Source: Marivita lacus (GTDB lineage Bacteria > Pseudomonadota > Alphaproteobacteria > Rhodobacterales > Rhodobacteraceae). Taken from it: DNA of 45,528 bases. Where the stretch lies: the NCBI RefSeq assembly GCF_014637725.1, contig NZ_BMFC01000020.1, positions 14,689-60,216 on the forward strand, written 5' to 3'. Numbering within the stretch: the stretch's first letter is position 1; every line of letters starts with the position of its first letter. The notes under the pieces are model-generated. The model did no database searches and was not told the origin of the DNA. It saw nothing but the letters and a program-made list of their open reading frames with translations. Below are positions 16,642 to 25,405 of this stretch, piece by piece. The position numbers and the translations under genes are program-made.

Positions 16642-17292
16642 TCAACACCACGGCCGCACCTTCGGCATTGCCGCCGTCACTTCGACCTCCCGTAGCAACC
16701 CAGCCGACACCAACCCATCTCGCACCCAGTCCAGCGCCTGCCACCAGTCGTCATAGCCGCGCCGGGCGGATGCAATCTGCTCCGGATGCGGTCGCCAGGT
16801 GACCGGGCAGGCTTGAACCTCAACCGTGTACCATTTGCCTCGCGTCAGCACGCGCTCTGTGCCGACCACGACGGTAGTCGCCCGCTCGCCATGCTGATTG
16901 CGCTTGGTCTCCACCGGAACACAGCGTGGCACGACACCGGGCAACCAGTCTGGCGTCAGCCCGGCTCGGGCAAGTTCCGCCACACGGATCGCCATGCGGA
17001 TGCCGCCGAGGCTGTCTGGCATTCCGGCGACGGTGGCGGCGATCACCTCTGCGTCCGGATGGGTGTAGCCGCCCATCTTGTGCTGGCCGCCATCCACTTT
17101 GCAGCCCAGCGCCGCGCGCTGCAGCAGGACATACTCGAGACCGAAGCCGAAACCTTCGTCTGATACGTCCTTGGGAGACGGCAGCTCCAGCTGAGCCTTC
17201 TCGACCCGGAACGCCCATTCCAGTGCCGCCTGCACGCCGAGTGCACGCTGTTTGCGCCCAGTGCGAGTGAGGAGAGGTCTCTGCAAGGTCAT
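16642..17292 (-). CDS. Phage early protein of unknown function
   Basis: A 216-residue protein whose start overlaps the stop of the initiator-like gene by 4 bases (ATGA). No enzymatic motif is recognised. Visible elements are an N-terminal basic segment (LLTRTGRKQRALGVQ), an aromatic helix (ALEWAFRVEKAQLEL), a Gly-rich middle (GGQHKMGGYTHPDAE) and a C-terminal helix with WW (RRGYDDWWQALDWVRDGL). It is the last gene of the coupled early operon before the AT-rich restriction cargo begins. A replication or recombination accessory role is possible only by position. Confidence 0.65.
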   Translation of the reverse strand: MTLQRPLLTRTGRKQRALGVQAALEWAFRVEKAQLELPSPKDVSDEGFGFGLEYVLLQRAALGCKVDGGQHKMGGYTHPDAEVIAATVAGMPDSLGGIRMAIRVAELARAGLTPDWLPGVVPRCVPVETKRNQHGERATTVVVGTERVLTRGKWYTVEVQACPVTWRPHPEQIASARRGYDDWWQALDWVRDGLVSAGLLREVEVTAAMPKVRPWC

Positions 17293-18263
17293 TGCACCAC
17301 CCGCATCCGGAGACGTTCAGGGGTGACCAGCCCGCGTGAGAGCATCAACCCGCACATCGAGGCGCTGATCATGCCCTTGGGCAGATACTCGTTGGAGTTG
17401 ACCTTGGCCGCGTAGAACGCCGCCAGTTCATCCGAGCTGGGTGGGGGACCCATATTGCGCTTGCGCCGCCGCGTGGACGTCGGACCCTTGTACTTTGCGA
17501 TGACCGTCTGCGCGTCATGCCTGGCCGCCCGTTCCATGAACCGGTCCAAGGCCTTGGGCCCATCGGGCGGATTGGGGTGATCGCGCCGGGTCGCTGCAGC
17601 GATCTCGATGATCCGCTTCTGCGACAGCCCGAGGTCATCGATCCAGCGTCGAACGTGCACCTGTGCTGGCCAGCCTTGCCACCAGGCGGGCAGGGCGGCG
17701 TTGGCGGCAAAGCCCAGCGCTTTGAGCAGCTCTGCGAAGAACCGATCAAAATCGGCATCGCGCGCCTGCGCGTCCTCCTCCTCCTCCTCCTTTACTGGTT
17801 TCCTTAAGGGTTCTCTTACAAGGTTAGTCTCCGGATTCCGGAGATGGCTTTCGCCAAAATCCGGAGATGGCTTTGTCGGAAATCCGGAGATGGCTCCATG
17901 TCCGGAATCCGGAGTTGGATCATCGCTTTGTTCTTCCTCCGTTCCTGAAATCCCGTCTCTGGTTTCCGGAGTTGGCTCTTGTGGAAAACCATCCTCGAAT
18001 CCCAGGATGTAGCGGGTTGCCTGGCGCTTGTGCGTACGCGGATCATGGGTGCGCACCCGGTGGATCAGCCCCAGCTCTTCCAGCTTTGTGAGATGGTCGT
18101 TCAGCGCCGAGACCGACATCTCCGCATCGTCCGCCAGCCGCGCTTGCGTCGGGAAGCAGCCAAAGTCGGGATTGTGCCTGTCGCACAGGAACCACAGCAC
18201 GATCTTTGTGGCGGGTTTCAACCCTCGCTGCTGGATGGCCCAAACGGTTGCCTTGTGGCTCAT
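17289..18263 (-). CDS. HTH replication-initiator-like protein (lambda O-like position)
   Basis: A 324-residue protein. The N-terminal 90 residues form a winged HTH (KATKIVLWFLCDRHN is approximate; clearly seen are GCFPTQARLADDAEMSVSAL and LTKLEELGLIHRVR), as in phage initiator and HTH_36 proteins. A low-complexity linker (about 95-165) ends in EEEEEDAQ and contains the DNA repeats described separately. The C-terminal region has helices with basic patches (KYKGPTSTRRRKRN). In lambda, the O initiator gene carries its own origin iterons in the linker between its two domains; the layout here is the same. It overlaps both neighbours by 4 bases within the early operon. DNA replication initiation is an inference from fold, order and repeats. 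Confidence 0.7.
   Translation of the reverse strand: MSHKATVWAIQQRGLKPATKIVLWFLCDRHNPDFGCFPTQARLADDAEMSVSALNDHLTKLEELGLIHRVRTHDPRTHKRQATRYILGFEDGFPQEPTPETRDGISGTEEEQSDDPTPDSGHGAISGFPTKPSPDFGESHLRNPETNLVREPLRKPVKEEEEEDAQARDADFDRFFAELLKALGFAANAALPAWWQGWPAQVHVRRWIDDLGLSQKRIIEIAAATRRDHPNPPDGPKALDRFMERAARHDAQTVIAKYKGPTSTRRRKRNMGPPPSSDELAAFYAAKVNSNEYLPKGMISASMCGLMLSRGLVTPERLRMRVVQ
17835..17977. repeat. Five iteron-like repeats inside the initiator-like gene (candidate origin)
   Basis: Five copies of AATCCGGAGATGGCT or close variants start at 17835, 17858, 17881, 17906 and 17963. The first three are spaced exactly 23 bp apart and the fourth 25 bp. The last two read GGAGTTGG in place of GGAGATGG. 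Because 23 is not a multiple of three, the same DNA motif is translated in different frames (AISG, PSPD and SHLR for the three identical copies), so selection is on DNA rather than protein. This is the hallmark of an origin embedded in an initiator gene. Confidence 0.7.
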
Positions 18264-18652
18264 GGTGCCATCCTCCGAGCTGGGCGAACCCGACTGGTGA
18301 AGCCATGATCCGCCAGTGCGCCCAGCGCATCGTCGACCGAGCGCACCAGCGCCCAGCCGAAGCCTTGTGCCTGCACCGCATCGCGGAAGGCCTCCTGCGC
18401 GGGACGCAGACGTCCTTTCGGAGCCTTCAGTTCGAGGAACAGTACACGGCCATCGCAGAGGACCATCAGATCGGCAAAGCCCGCATGAACGCCCATGCCG
18501 ACCAGGATCGCCTGGCGCTTTGCACCGCGGGGCCCGGTCTCGGACACCTCATTGGCGCAATGGTGGATGATGGCCGTGCGGGGCAAGGCGAAGCGCAGGG
18601 CCTGGACGACGCTGCGCTGCAGATCAGCTTCGGGTGTGCCGCGGCGCGTCAT
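18260..18652 (-). CDS. VRR-NUC domain nuclease
   Basis: A 130-residue stand-alone VRR-NUC protein, a PD-(D/E)XK nuclease fold seen in phages as a Holliday junction- or flap-cutting enzyme. The fold is visible from PEADLQRSVVQALRFALP, through the catalytic D in GVHAGFADLMVL and the E-x-K in LFLELKAPKGRLRPAQ, to the terminal helix and strand (RDAVQAQGFGWALVRSVD). The length is that of the minimal family. It overlaps the downstream initiator-like gene and the upstream 79-aa gene by 4 bases each, placing it in the replication module. Processing of replication or recombination intermediates is the likely job. Confidence 0.88.
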   Translation of the reverse strand: MTRRGTPEADLQRSVVQALRFALPRTAIIHHCANEVSETGPRGAKRQAILVGMGVHAGFADLMVLCDGRVLFLELKAPKGRLRPAQEAFRDAVQAQGFGWALVRSVDDALGALADHGFTSRVRPARRMAP

Positions 18653-18888
18653 TGCGCAACCCTCCCGTTGTCTTCGCGCTGGGCGCGCCGCACCGGGCGG
18701 CGTGCGTCGATCACCACCAGCAGCCGCTGCGCGTCTTCACGTTCGGTGGCGGTCTCTCCATGGTTGGCCAGAACGGTGCAGGCGAGCCGGATCAGGTGGT
18801 CTGAATGATGCGCGACATCGGCGATGACGACACGTGCTTCAGCCAAACGATCAGCGGGCCAGTCGGATTTGCGGGAGTGCTTGACCAT
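18649..18888 (-). CDS. Small early-operon protein
   Basis: A 79-residue protein starting MVKHSRKSDWPADRL. Its ATG shares one base with the stop of the HTH gene upstream (TGATG) and its stop overlaps the VRR-NUC start by 4 bases, which is strong evidence of a real coupled gene. It is helical, with a segment VIADVAHHSDHLIRLACTVLA and a basic tail (DARRPVRRAQRED). No family is recognised. Confidence 0.65.
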   Translation of the reverse strand: MVKHSRKSDWPADRLAEARVVIADVAHHSDHLIRLACTVLANHGETATEREDAQRLLVVIDARRPVRRAQREDNGRVAQ

Positions 18889-19145
18889 CAGCGACGCCCT
18901 CCGGCACGGCGGCGGCGCGGGGTAGCCCTCTCCTGTTCCTCCAGCCAATCCTCGACGGCGGCGCGACGGTAATAGACCTTCCGCCCGGCGCGCACGCAGG
19001 GCGGCCCAAAGCGCTGGGCTTCCCAGCGGCGCAGGGTGTCGACCGACAGGCCGAGTTCCAGCGCAAGATCGAGGCGGCTGATCCAGCCGACCAGCAGCGT
19101 GCGGGGTTTGTCTTTCGGGTCTGGCATCGATCCGAGATGTGGCAT
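18888..19145 (-). CDS. MerR/excisionase-type HTH protein
   Basis: An 85-residue DNA-binding protein. The core ISRLDLALELGLSVDTLRRW followed by GPPCVRAGRKVYYRRAAVEDWLEE is the classic winged HTH of the excisionase/MerR-like (HTH_17) group: helix, turn, recognition helix ending RRWE, then a wing with K-V-Y-Y. It is the first gene of the leftward early operon and faces the integrase across a repeat-rich region, so it is a good candidate for the excisionase (Xis) or an early regulator binding those repeats. A second in-frame Met (MPDPKDKP) is a possible shorter start. The C-terminus is Arg-rich. Confidence 0.75.
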   Translation of the reverse strand: MPHLGSMPDPKDKPRTLLVGWISRLDLALELGLSVDTLRRWEAQRFGPPCVRAGRKVYYRRAAVEDWLEEQERATPRRRRAGGRR

Positions 19146-19225
19146 CGGGGTCTCCCTGGTTTCTGAGCCCGATGACGGTGCATGTCAGGGGGCGTTTACA
19201 GAGAACAGTGAGCGCAGAGGCGAAG

Positions 19226-19659
19226 GGGTGGCGGCGAGGCGGAGGGTGGCGCAAAGGACGGCACCCTTGTGCCACCCTTTGTTTTATGGGTTTTCCGCGT
19301 CGGGCGGTGCGGAGCAGGGCTGGGCGAGATCTCCTGTCGCGAGCGCCAAGCAGTCGCCAAAGCTGCAAACAGATGCGAACACCCGGATTTACAGATGATT
19401 TACCGGCATTGGCGGGCAAAGAGGGGGTGGCATCCGGCACGGCACCCCTGCCACCCATTGATTTGCCTCGAAATTTACAGGATCGGCATGGTTTGCAGCT
19501 GGGATTCCCGCCTAGCGGACGCCGTTTCTGGCGGCGAGGAGGCAGACGGGCATTATCGCGCAAGCTGATAATCGGCGGGGCAGGCGCTGTAGCCCCAATA
19601 AAACAGGAGGTGGCATAAGAGTGGCGACCTTTACGCCACCCTGTGCCTTCCTGCCACCC
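19226..19659. repeat. Clustered GGGTGGC / GCCACCC inverted repeats between xis-like gene and integrase
   Basis: The 584-base gap between the HTH gene and the integrase holds no gene. It contains GGGTGGC at 19226, 19244 and 19425, a near match GAGTGGC at 19619, and the reverse complement GCCACCC at 19271, 19450, 19635 and 19653. They pair into three palindromic units with about 10-20 bp centres. Two units share the block ACGGCACCC(T/C)TGTGCCACCC with small differences. These are candidate operator, Xis or integrase arm-type sites. Confidence 0.6.
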
Positions 19660-19729
19660 AGCACCCCATGCTTGCCTTGATAGTGCGGCGAAACCACGCC
19701 TCATGTCGGATGCAAGAAGGATCCAGTGC

Positions 19730-20995
19730 ATGCCCGAACGCATCAAGCTCACCGAAAAAGTGCTCCGCGAGGCTGAGCCCGCCTCTGGGCGCGATTACCA
19801 GATCTTCGACAGCGATGTGCGCGGCTTTGCCGTCTGCATCTATCGCGGGGGCGGCCGGGCCTTCACGCTCGATTACCGCAATGCCGGGCGGCAGCGCCGG
19901 ATGACCTTCGGACGCTGGCCGGATTGGTCGGTGTCAGCGGCGCGGGAACGTGCGAAGGAATTGCGCCGCGAGGTCGACGCCGGGGGCGATCCGCTTGCCC
20001 AACGTCAGACCCGACGTGAGGCCCCTCGCGTCACGGACCTGATCGAACGCTACTGCGCCGAGCATCTGCCAAAGCTGTCTGATCACAATGCGGCCGACCA
20101 GCGATCCGCGCTGGCAAAACTGGTCGCACCTGCCTGGGGCCGGAAGCTGGTGACGGAAATCACTTCGACCGATGTGGACAACCTGCTGACCAGCATCGCC
20201 GCTGGCCGGGCCCGTCCTCATAAGGTCAAGCCCAACAACCGGGCGCGAAAACTCCAGCCCGCAAAACCCACACCGGTGCGCGCCAACCGCATCGGGGAAA
20301 TACTGCGCAAGATGTTCACGCTGGCTGTCCAATGGGAGTGGTGCGAAACCAACCCCGCCCAGCGCTTCCACAGACGGATCGAAACCCCGCGCGAGCGGTT
20401 TCTGTCCAAAGACGAGATCGCCAACCTGGCCGCAGCACTTGATGCTGCGGAAGATCGCCGTGCCGCCGACATCATCCGCATGTGCATGCTGACCGGTGCC
20501 CGGCTGGGCGAGGTACGGCAGTCGCGGTTTGAACAGTTCAACCTCGAACACATGAGCTGGTCAAAGCCACCCGCAGCGACGAAACAGCGCCGCGTCCACC
20601 GCGTGCCGATTTCCGATGAGACCGCGGCCATCGTGCGCCAGCGCCAGCTTCTGGTGCCGCGCGGTACTCCGTGGCTCTTCCCCGGCGATGTGCCCGGCCA
20701 GCCGATTCAGGAGATGCGCCGGTTCTGGAGACAAATCCAGAAGACCTGCGGGCTGTCTGATGTGCGTATCCACGATTTGCGCCACACCTTTGCGTCGCTG
20801 CTGGTCAGTGGCGGTGCGTCACTGGAAATGATCGGCAAGCTGCTGGGGCACAGCCAGATGCAGACCACCCTGCGCTATGCCCACATGATGGACTCGCCCC
20901 TGCGCGCCGGTGTCGATGCCGTGGCCGATGCGTTCCGGCCGAAACCTCGGCTGGTCCACGACGCAGATGATCGCGGAAACGCCAGGTCTGCCTGA
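19730..20995 (+). CDS. int: Tyrosine recombinase (phage integrase), DUF4102-type N-terminus
   Basis: A 421-residue integrase that catalyses insertion and excision of the element. The N-terminal arm-binding domain (RIKLTEKVLREAEPASG ... GGRAFTLDYRNAGRQRRMT) is of the DUF4102 kind, followed by a SAM-like core-binding domain (about 100-200). The catalytic domain shows Arg in TGARLGEVRQSR (about 257), HDLRHTFASLL (about 345), GHSQMQTTLRYAHMM with the nucleophile Tyr at about 382. The start was chosen at the ATG with AGAAGGA eight bases upstream; a frame open further upstream lacks this. It reads rightward, away from the phage genes, towards the putative attachment site at 26.4 kb. Confidence 0.95.
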   Translation: MPERIKLTEKVLREAEPASGRDYQIFDSDVRGFAVCIYRGGGRAFTLDYRNAGRQRRMTFGRWPDWSVSAARERAKELRREVDAGGDPLAQRQTRREAPRVTDLIERYCAEHLPKLSDHNAADQRSALAKLVAPAWGRKLVTEITSTDVDNLLTSIAAGRARPHKVKPNNRARKLQPAKPTPVRANRIGEILRKMFTLAVQWEWCETNPAQRFHRRIETPRERFLSKDEIANLAAALDAAEDRRAADIIRMCMLTGARLGEVRQSRFEQFNLEHMSWSKPPAATKQRRVHRVPISDETAAIVRQRQLLVPRGTPWLFPGDVPGQPIQEMRRFWRQIQKTCGLSDVRIHDLRHTFASLLVSGGASLEMIGKLLGHSQMQTTLRYAHMMDSPLRAGVDAVADAFRPKPRLVHDADDRGNARSA

Positions 20996-21020
20996 CGCGG
21001 CCCAGCCTAGCCCCGATTCG

Positions 21021-21620
21021 TCACGCATCTTCCCGCTGCAGGGCTTGCCATATCGGGGTGATGCGCCGCCGGATGCTGCGGCTGTCGGGCATCTTTCTGC
21101 CGTCCGTTTGATCCGCGAACCATTCCTGCATCTCGGCGACCAATTCCGCTTGAGTCGCCGGAAAACCGTCATTGTGAATGCGTAGGATCAAGGCAACGTT
21201 CATCCCCTCCCAATCGTAGGGTGTCGATGCGCCAGGTCCCGTCGCTACGCGCCGAACCATGTCGTTTTCCTCCTCGAACGCATGCACTTCTTCGGCCAGG
21301 ATCATCATGTCGGCGACTGCAACAAGGACTCCAGCAGGCGGTTCAGTGATCAGCAGCCAGTCCTGCCGGTCCGCTGGTTGAATGCGCCGCATGACGCTTT
21401 CAGAAGGTCCGGTGCCACACCGGCGGAATAGAGGTAGCAATTCCATAGGCGACAGCACGACCATGCCCGCAATGATTTCCTCGCCACAGAGCACAGCTGC
21501 GATCCCGGTCACAATGCGAAATCTGCCGGTATGGGCCCACCCCGCAATATCAGCGATGGTGCAGCCCCAGCGCGCTGAGACTTCGTAAAGGGTGAAAAAT
21601 ACGCGGGGCGGCAGGGCCAT
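21021..21620 (-). CDS. Unknown protein convergent with the integrase, HTH-like N-terminus
   Basis: A 199-residue protein whose stop lies 25 bases from the integrase stop on the opposite strand. The N-terminus (FTLYEVSARWGCTIADIAGWAHTG) looks like a MerR-type helix-turn-helix, followed by beta-rich segments (RFRIVTGIAAVLCGEEIIAG) and a C-terminal helical part (ATQAELVAEMQEWFADQ and SIRRRITPIWQALQRED). A role in regulating lysogeny is a guess from position and fold; no known repressor motif is present. Confidence 0.6.
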   Translation of the reverse strand: MALPPRVFFTLYEVSARWGCTIADIAGWAHTGRFRIVTGIAAVLCGEEIIAGMVVLSPMELLPLFRRCGTGPSESVMRRIQPADRQDWLLITEPPAGVLVAVADMMILAEEVHAFEEENDMVRRVATGPGASTPYDWEGMNVALILRIHNDGFPATQAELVAEMQEWFADQTDGRKMPDSRSIRRRITPIWQALQREDA

Positions 21621-22118
21621 GATCGATCAATCCTCTTTTGGGCAGAGGACGAGCCGTATTCAAAACCGTCTGCTGCCTGCGCAGGGAAGCGCAGAGTAAG
21701 TATGATCGGGAACAGGGTCGCTTGGGCACCAAAGCGCCGCGGCCATGTCCTACATTTCGCCGATAGACCCGTTATGCTTTTGGTTGAGTTTCGCTCTCCC
21801 CATGCGTGCAAGCTGCAACGGCTTTTGATTCGGAGCAAGAGGGATCGTAAGTCCCTGCGTGTTAATGAAGAAAATTTGGGACGACTCAAAGTGCTGAGAG
21901 GTGACAGTCTGACAAGCTGACGCAGTTTTGGCGCAAACCTGACTTTCGCGGCAGGCCAAGGTCCTAGGTCTTCTGACAAAGCCGACATTGATCAGACAAT
22001 ACAACTGTGGCGGCTAGACTTGCAGAGCCAACGCTGTTTTCTGTACATGTAGCGGGCTTGGGCAGGAAGGTAATTAAACATATTTGTGTGAACTGCGCGG
22101 CATCACCTAGGGAATAGA
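21621..22118. other. Intergenic region upstream of the SIR2-STAND gene
   Basis: About 500 bases without a supported gene. Frames exist on the minus strand but have no ribosome binding site and no recognisable protein. It presumably holds the promoter of the SIR2-domain gene, whose ATG is preceded by TAGGGAATAGA, a usable Shine-Dalgarno. I could not identify a clear promoter. Confidence 0.5.
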
Positions 22119-25100
22119 ATGGCTGAATCAAACACGCCAAAAATCAAACTGGAGTTGCCTCATGTCTTGACAGAGGCCGTAAAGGAAGGCCGCGCGGTGG
22201 TTGTCTTGGGCGCTGGCGCGTCGATGGAGTGTCGAAGCACCGACGGCCGACGCCCACCCAGTGCTGATGACCTGCGCGATCATCTGGCGACAAAATTTCT
22301 TGGGACCAAGAACGAAAAGCGCGACCTTGCGACGGTTGCAGAGATGTCTATCAACGCTGGAGCAGGAGAGCCGCAAGTTTTCGATGAGGTGGCGCGTGAG
22401 TTCAAGGATTACACGACCTCAAAGGCGCACGAAAAGTTGGGAGACTTCCGTTGGCGCGGACTCGCTACAACAAACTATGATCGCTTTATCGAGCAGGGCT
22501 ATGTGCTAAACACAGCAGCCCTACAGACTTGCATTCCGTTCGTGAAGAACGAAGAGCCTTACGAGGATCGACTTCGGGATGAGAGAAACCCTGTTGCTCT
22601 CTTCAAGCTTCATGGTTGCCTCGATCACCGTCTCGATCGGGATGTTCCCCTCGTGCTTTCGAATGAACACTATGCGACTTATGAAAAGAGTAGAGACCTC
22701 CTCTTTAACCGCCTAAGGGATTGGGCCCAATCCTCGGTACTAATCTTTATTGGGTACCGCTTGGCCGATCCGCACATTCGTGATCTCATTTACAAGATCG
22801 ATCCGACTCGTCGCCCGCGCTGGTACATGGTTTCACCTGGCGGCGATGAGCATGACGTCCGGTTCTGGGACAAAAAGGGTGTCGAGGTTCTCTCGACAAC
22901 CTTCTCGGGATTTATGGATGCTCTAGACTCTTCGGTCCCACAGTTATTTCGTGTTCTGGCGCCACCCGTTGATACCGGGCAACGCCCTTATCTAAAGCAC
23001 CTTAAGAACGGACATCCATCCGATCAGCTCATCGAGGCGCTCGAGCGCGACTTCGACTATGTTCATGCAGCAATGCCATTTGACGAAGTGTCGGCCGAAG
23101 GTTTCTACTCCGGCTACGACCATGGTTGGTCTGGAATCATCCGAAAATATGATTTTGCTCGCAAGCTTGGCGAAGAGTTGCTGTACGCAGCTGTTGATGT
23201 TGCTCCTGATAGCCCGGCTATCAGGATGTTCGTACTGGAAGGTGCGGCGGGCTCGGGCAAGACTATCGCGCTTCGTCGTGCGGCATTCGATGCCGCCACT
23301 GCTCTCGACCAGTTTGTACTGTGGCTTAAGCCCAACGGTATCCTGAGAGCTGAAATCATTGAAGAGCTTTGGGCGCTGAGCGGCTTGCGTCTTATGGTCT
23401 ATGTCGATCACGTTTCGCTTCATTCTGAGGAGTTGGAAAGGGCACTGCACACCCTGAAGCGAAAGAACGTCCAAGTGACGGTCGTTCTGTCTGAACGTGA
23501 GGCAGAGTGGACTGCCTACTGCGGCGGCCTCGATGCCTTCCTGCCATCCACCTCGACACTAAGAAGGCTCAATGGGCGCGAGGTAGAGGATTTGGTCGAT
23601 CTTCTCGCACGCCACCGATGCCTTGGACAGCTTACGAACCTAAACCGGGCTGAACAGATTGAGGCTTTCCTAAGCAAGGACCGCGCCGATCGACAGCTGC
23701 TTGTCGCGCTTCATGAGCTTACGCAGGGTAAACCCTTCGAGCAAATCATTCTCGATGAGTTCAACCGAGTTCTAGGAGACGCAGCCAAGAGTTTGTATCT
23801 AGATATTGCCACAATGCATCAATTCGGAGTAACGGCGCGTGCAGGGGCGATTTCGAGAATTAGTGGAATCCGATTTGATGACTTCAAATCCGAGTTTATT
23901 AAGCCACTGACCGATATTGTGCGAATCAGTGTTGACCGATTCACGGGTGATCATGGATACGAGACCCGACACTCCCACGTCGCCGAAATTGTTTTCCGCG
24001 CCGTCTGCGATTCCGATGAAGCTCGTTCAGTGCAACTTTCGAGGATTGTTGGTGGGCTGGATCCTGGGTACTCTTCAGACCGGCGCGTTCTCGAGAACAT
24101 TTGCAAGGGGCGGAATATCGCACGGACCTTTGCCGTTGTTGAGCATGCGAGGAAGATTTTCGAAGTTGCCACGGCGGCATTGCCGGAGAGCGCCTTTCTA
24201 TTTCAGCAGGCGGCACTTCTTGAAATGCAGCATTCGAAGGGTTCACTCGACTACGCAGAGGAATTGGCTCAGACCGCACGGACACTCGATCAGAACAATC
24301 ATATCTATGTCCACACGCTTGCGGAGGTCTCACGACGAAAGGCAAATGCAGCGTCGTCTCAGGTAAGGGCTGAGCAGCTGAGGGCGCAATCGCGAAGATT
24401 TCTCAATGAGATTTTGACAAATGACCCCCGGAAATCTCTTACCTTCTGCAATCTCTTGATCGATGAGGTGATCGACCTCCTGCGTGCCCTTCCGGAAGAC
24501 CCAAAGGAATACATGATCATCGAGTTCGATAGGAAAGTTGCACAGGCGAAGGAGCGCTTGGACAAGGCGCGGCGTGACTTTCCAGGAGAGGCAGAATTTC
24601 CCTCCTCGGAAGGAAGACTGTGGCAGCGCCTCGGCGATGAGGTCAGGGCAAAGCGAGTCTTGCAGCAAGCTACTGCCCTGAAGGCTCAGAATTCAGGCGT
24701 CTTCTTGCGCCTTGCCCAGGTTCAAGCCAGCGGAGGTGAACTCGAGAATTCCATCGAAGCTCTACGAGCAGGTTTGCAACGCTTTCCGTCTGACAAGCTA
24801 TTGCATCTGGAACTTGCTCTCCGGTTGGTCGAACACAATCGATCCACCTCACCAGAGATTGAGGGCCACTTCGGGGCTAGCTATGGTGTTGGAGATCACG
24901 CGCTTGATGCAAGATTCTTCCATGCGTGCTATCTCTTTTGGGCTGGAAAGATTGAGGAATGTCGGAACCTCTTCGATGAGATCAGTACCCGCTCGAGCAG
25001 TGATTATCGGAAGCGTCCGAACCCAGAGGAGGGAGTCATCGATCAGTTTATCGCGCAGCAAACTGGGTCAGTGGCTTCCGTTAGAGATGACTATTTCTTT

Positions 25101-25250
25101 ATTCAGTCAGGCTGCTATCCCAAGCAAATCTTTGCTCATATGACAGCATTGAGCGGGGTCGATATTTCAGACCTTACCTCAGGAAGACAGGTGAGATTTC
25201 GGGTCCGATTCAATCGTAGAGGGCCCGTAGCGAGTTCGGTTGTGGTGTGA
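22119..25250 (+). CDS. SIR2 - P-loop (STAND-like) - TPR-like protein, candidate antiphage NADase sensor
   Basis: A 1043-residue three-part protein. Residues about 10-290 are a SIR2_2 domain: VVVLGAGAS (27-35), TTNYDRFI (from 117), KLHGCLDH (from 163) and GYRLADPHIRDL (from 212), keeping the Asn and His expected for NAD cleavage. Residues about 365-580 are a P-loop NTPase with Walker A GAAGSGKT (375-382) and Walker B LRLMVYVDHV (from 423). The rest is helical with TPR-like units (LFQQAALLEMQ, FLRLAQVQASGGELENSIEAL). This is the layout of SIR2-STAND (Avs5-like) defence proteins, in which the C-terminus senses a phage protein and the NTPase oligomerises the SIR2 effector to deplete NAD. It lies between integrase and putative att site, so it is likely prophage cargo. 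Confidence 0.85.
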   Translation: MAESNTPKIKLELPHVLTEAVKEGRAVVVLGAGASMECRSTDGRRPPSADDLRDHLATKFLGTKNEKRDLATVAEMSINAGAGEPQVFDEVAREFKDYTTSKAHEKLGDFRWRGLATTNYDRFIEQGYVLNTAALQTCIPFVKNEEPYEDRLRDERNPVALFKLHGCLDHRLDRDVPLVLSNEHYATYEKSRDLLFNRLRDWAQSSVLIFIGYRLADPHIRDLIYKIDPTRRPRWYMVSPGGDEHDVRFWDKKGVEVLSTTFSGFMDALDSSVPQLFRVLAPPVDTGQRPYLKHLKNGHPSDQLIEALERDFDYVHAAMPFDEVSAEGFYSGYDHGWSGIIRKYDFARKLGEELLYAAVDVAPDSPAIRMFVLEGAAGSGKTIALRRAAFDAATALDQFVLWLKPNGILRAEIIEELWALSGLRLMVYVDHVSLHSEELERALHTLKRKNVQVTVVLSEREAEWTAYCGGLDAFLPSTSTLRRLNGREVEDLVDLLARHRCLGQLTNLNRAEQIEAFLSKDRADRQLLVALHELTQGKPFEQIILDEFNRVLGDAAKSLYLDIATMHQFGVTARAGAISRISGIRFDDFKSEFIKPLTDIVRISVDRFTGDHGYETRHSHVAEIVFRAVCDSDEARSVQLSRIVGGLDPGYSSDRRVLENICKGRNIARTFAVVEHARKIFEVATAALPESAFLFQQAALLEMQHSKGSLDYAEELAQTARTLDQNNHIYVHTLAEVSRRKANAASSQVRAEQLRAQSRRFLNEILTNDPRKSLTFCNLLIDEVIDLLRALPEDPKEYMIIEFDRKVAQAKERLDKARRDFPGEAEFPSSEGRLWQRLGDEVRAKRVLQQATALKAQNSGVFLRLAQVQASGGELENSIEALRAGLQRFPSDKLLHLELALRLVEHNRSTSPEIEGHFGASYGVGDHALDARFFHACYLFWAGKIEECRNLFDEISTRSSSDYRKRPNPEEGVIDQFIAQQTGSVASVRDDYFFIQSGCYPKQIFAHMTALSGVDISDLTSGRQVRFRVRFNRRGPVASSVVV

Positions 25251-25405
25251 CCTCAGATCGTTGGGAATGCTGCGGTCGGGATGAGTGGCCGCTTCGCTGA
25301 GGCTGTGGTGCGGCACTGGCGCTCACCTTGATGGTCCGGTCAGGGCCGGCTTCGGCTGCTCCTACTAGTACTGTAGACTCTGAAGTTCGCAGTAGATTGC
25401 GACCA

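Noticed and set aside
16544-16744. Possible HigB toxin upstream of the HigA-like gene
   Set aside because: The frame is Gly-rich with no RelE/HigB features and overlaps the end of the 216-aa phage gene.
17760-17800. CTC trinucleotide run as a phase-variable repeat
   Set aside because: It encodes a Glu run in the initiator linker. Loss or gain of a unit would keep the frame, so it cannot switch the gene.
21509-21988. 159-codon leftward frame upstream of the HTH-like gene
   Set aside because: It overlaps the end of the 199-aa gene in another frame, has no start signal and has an unnatural composition.
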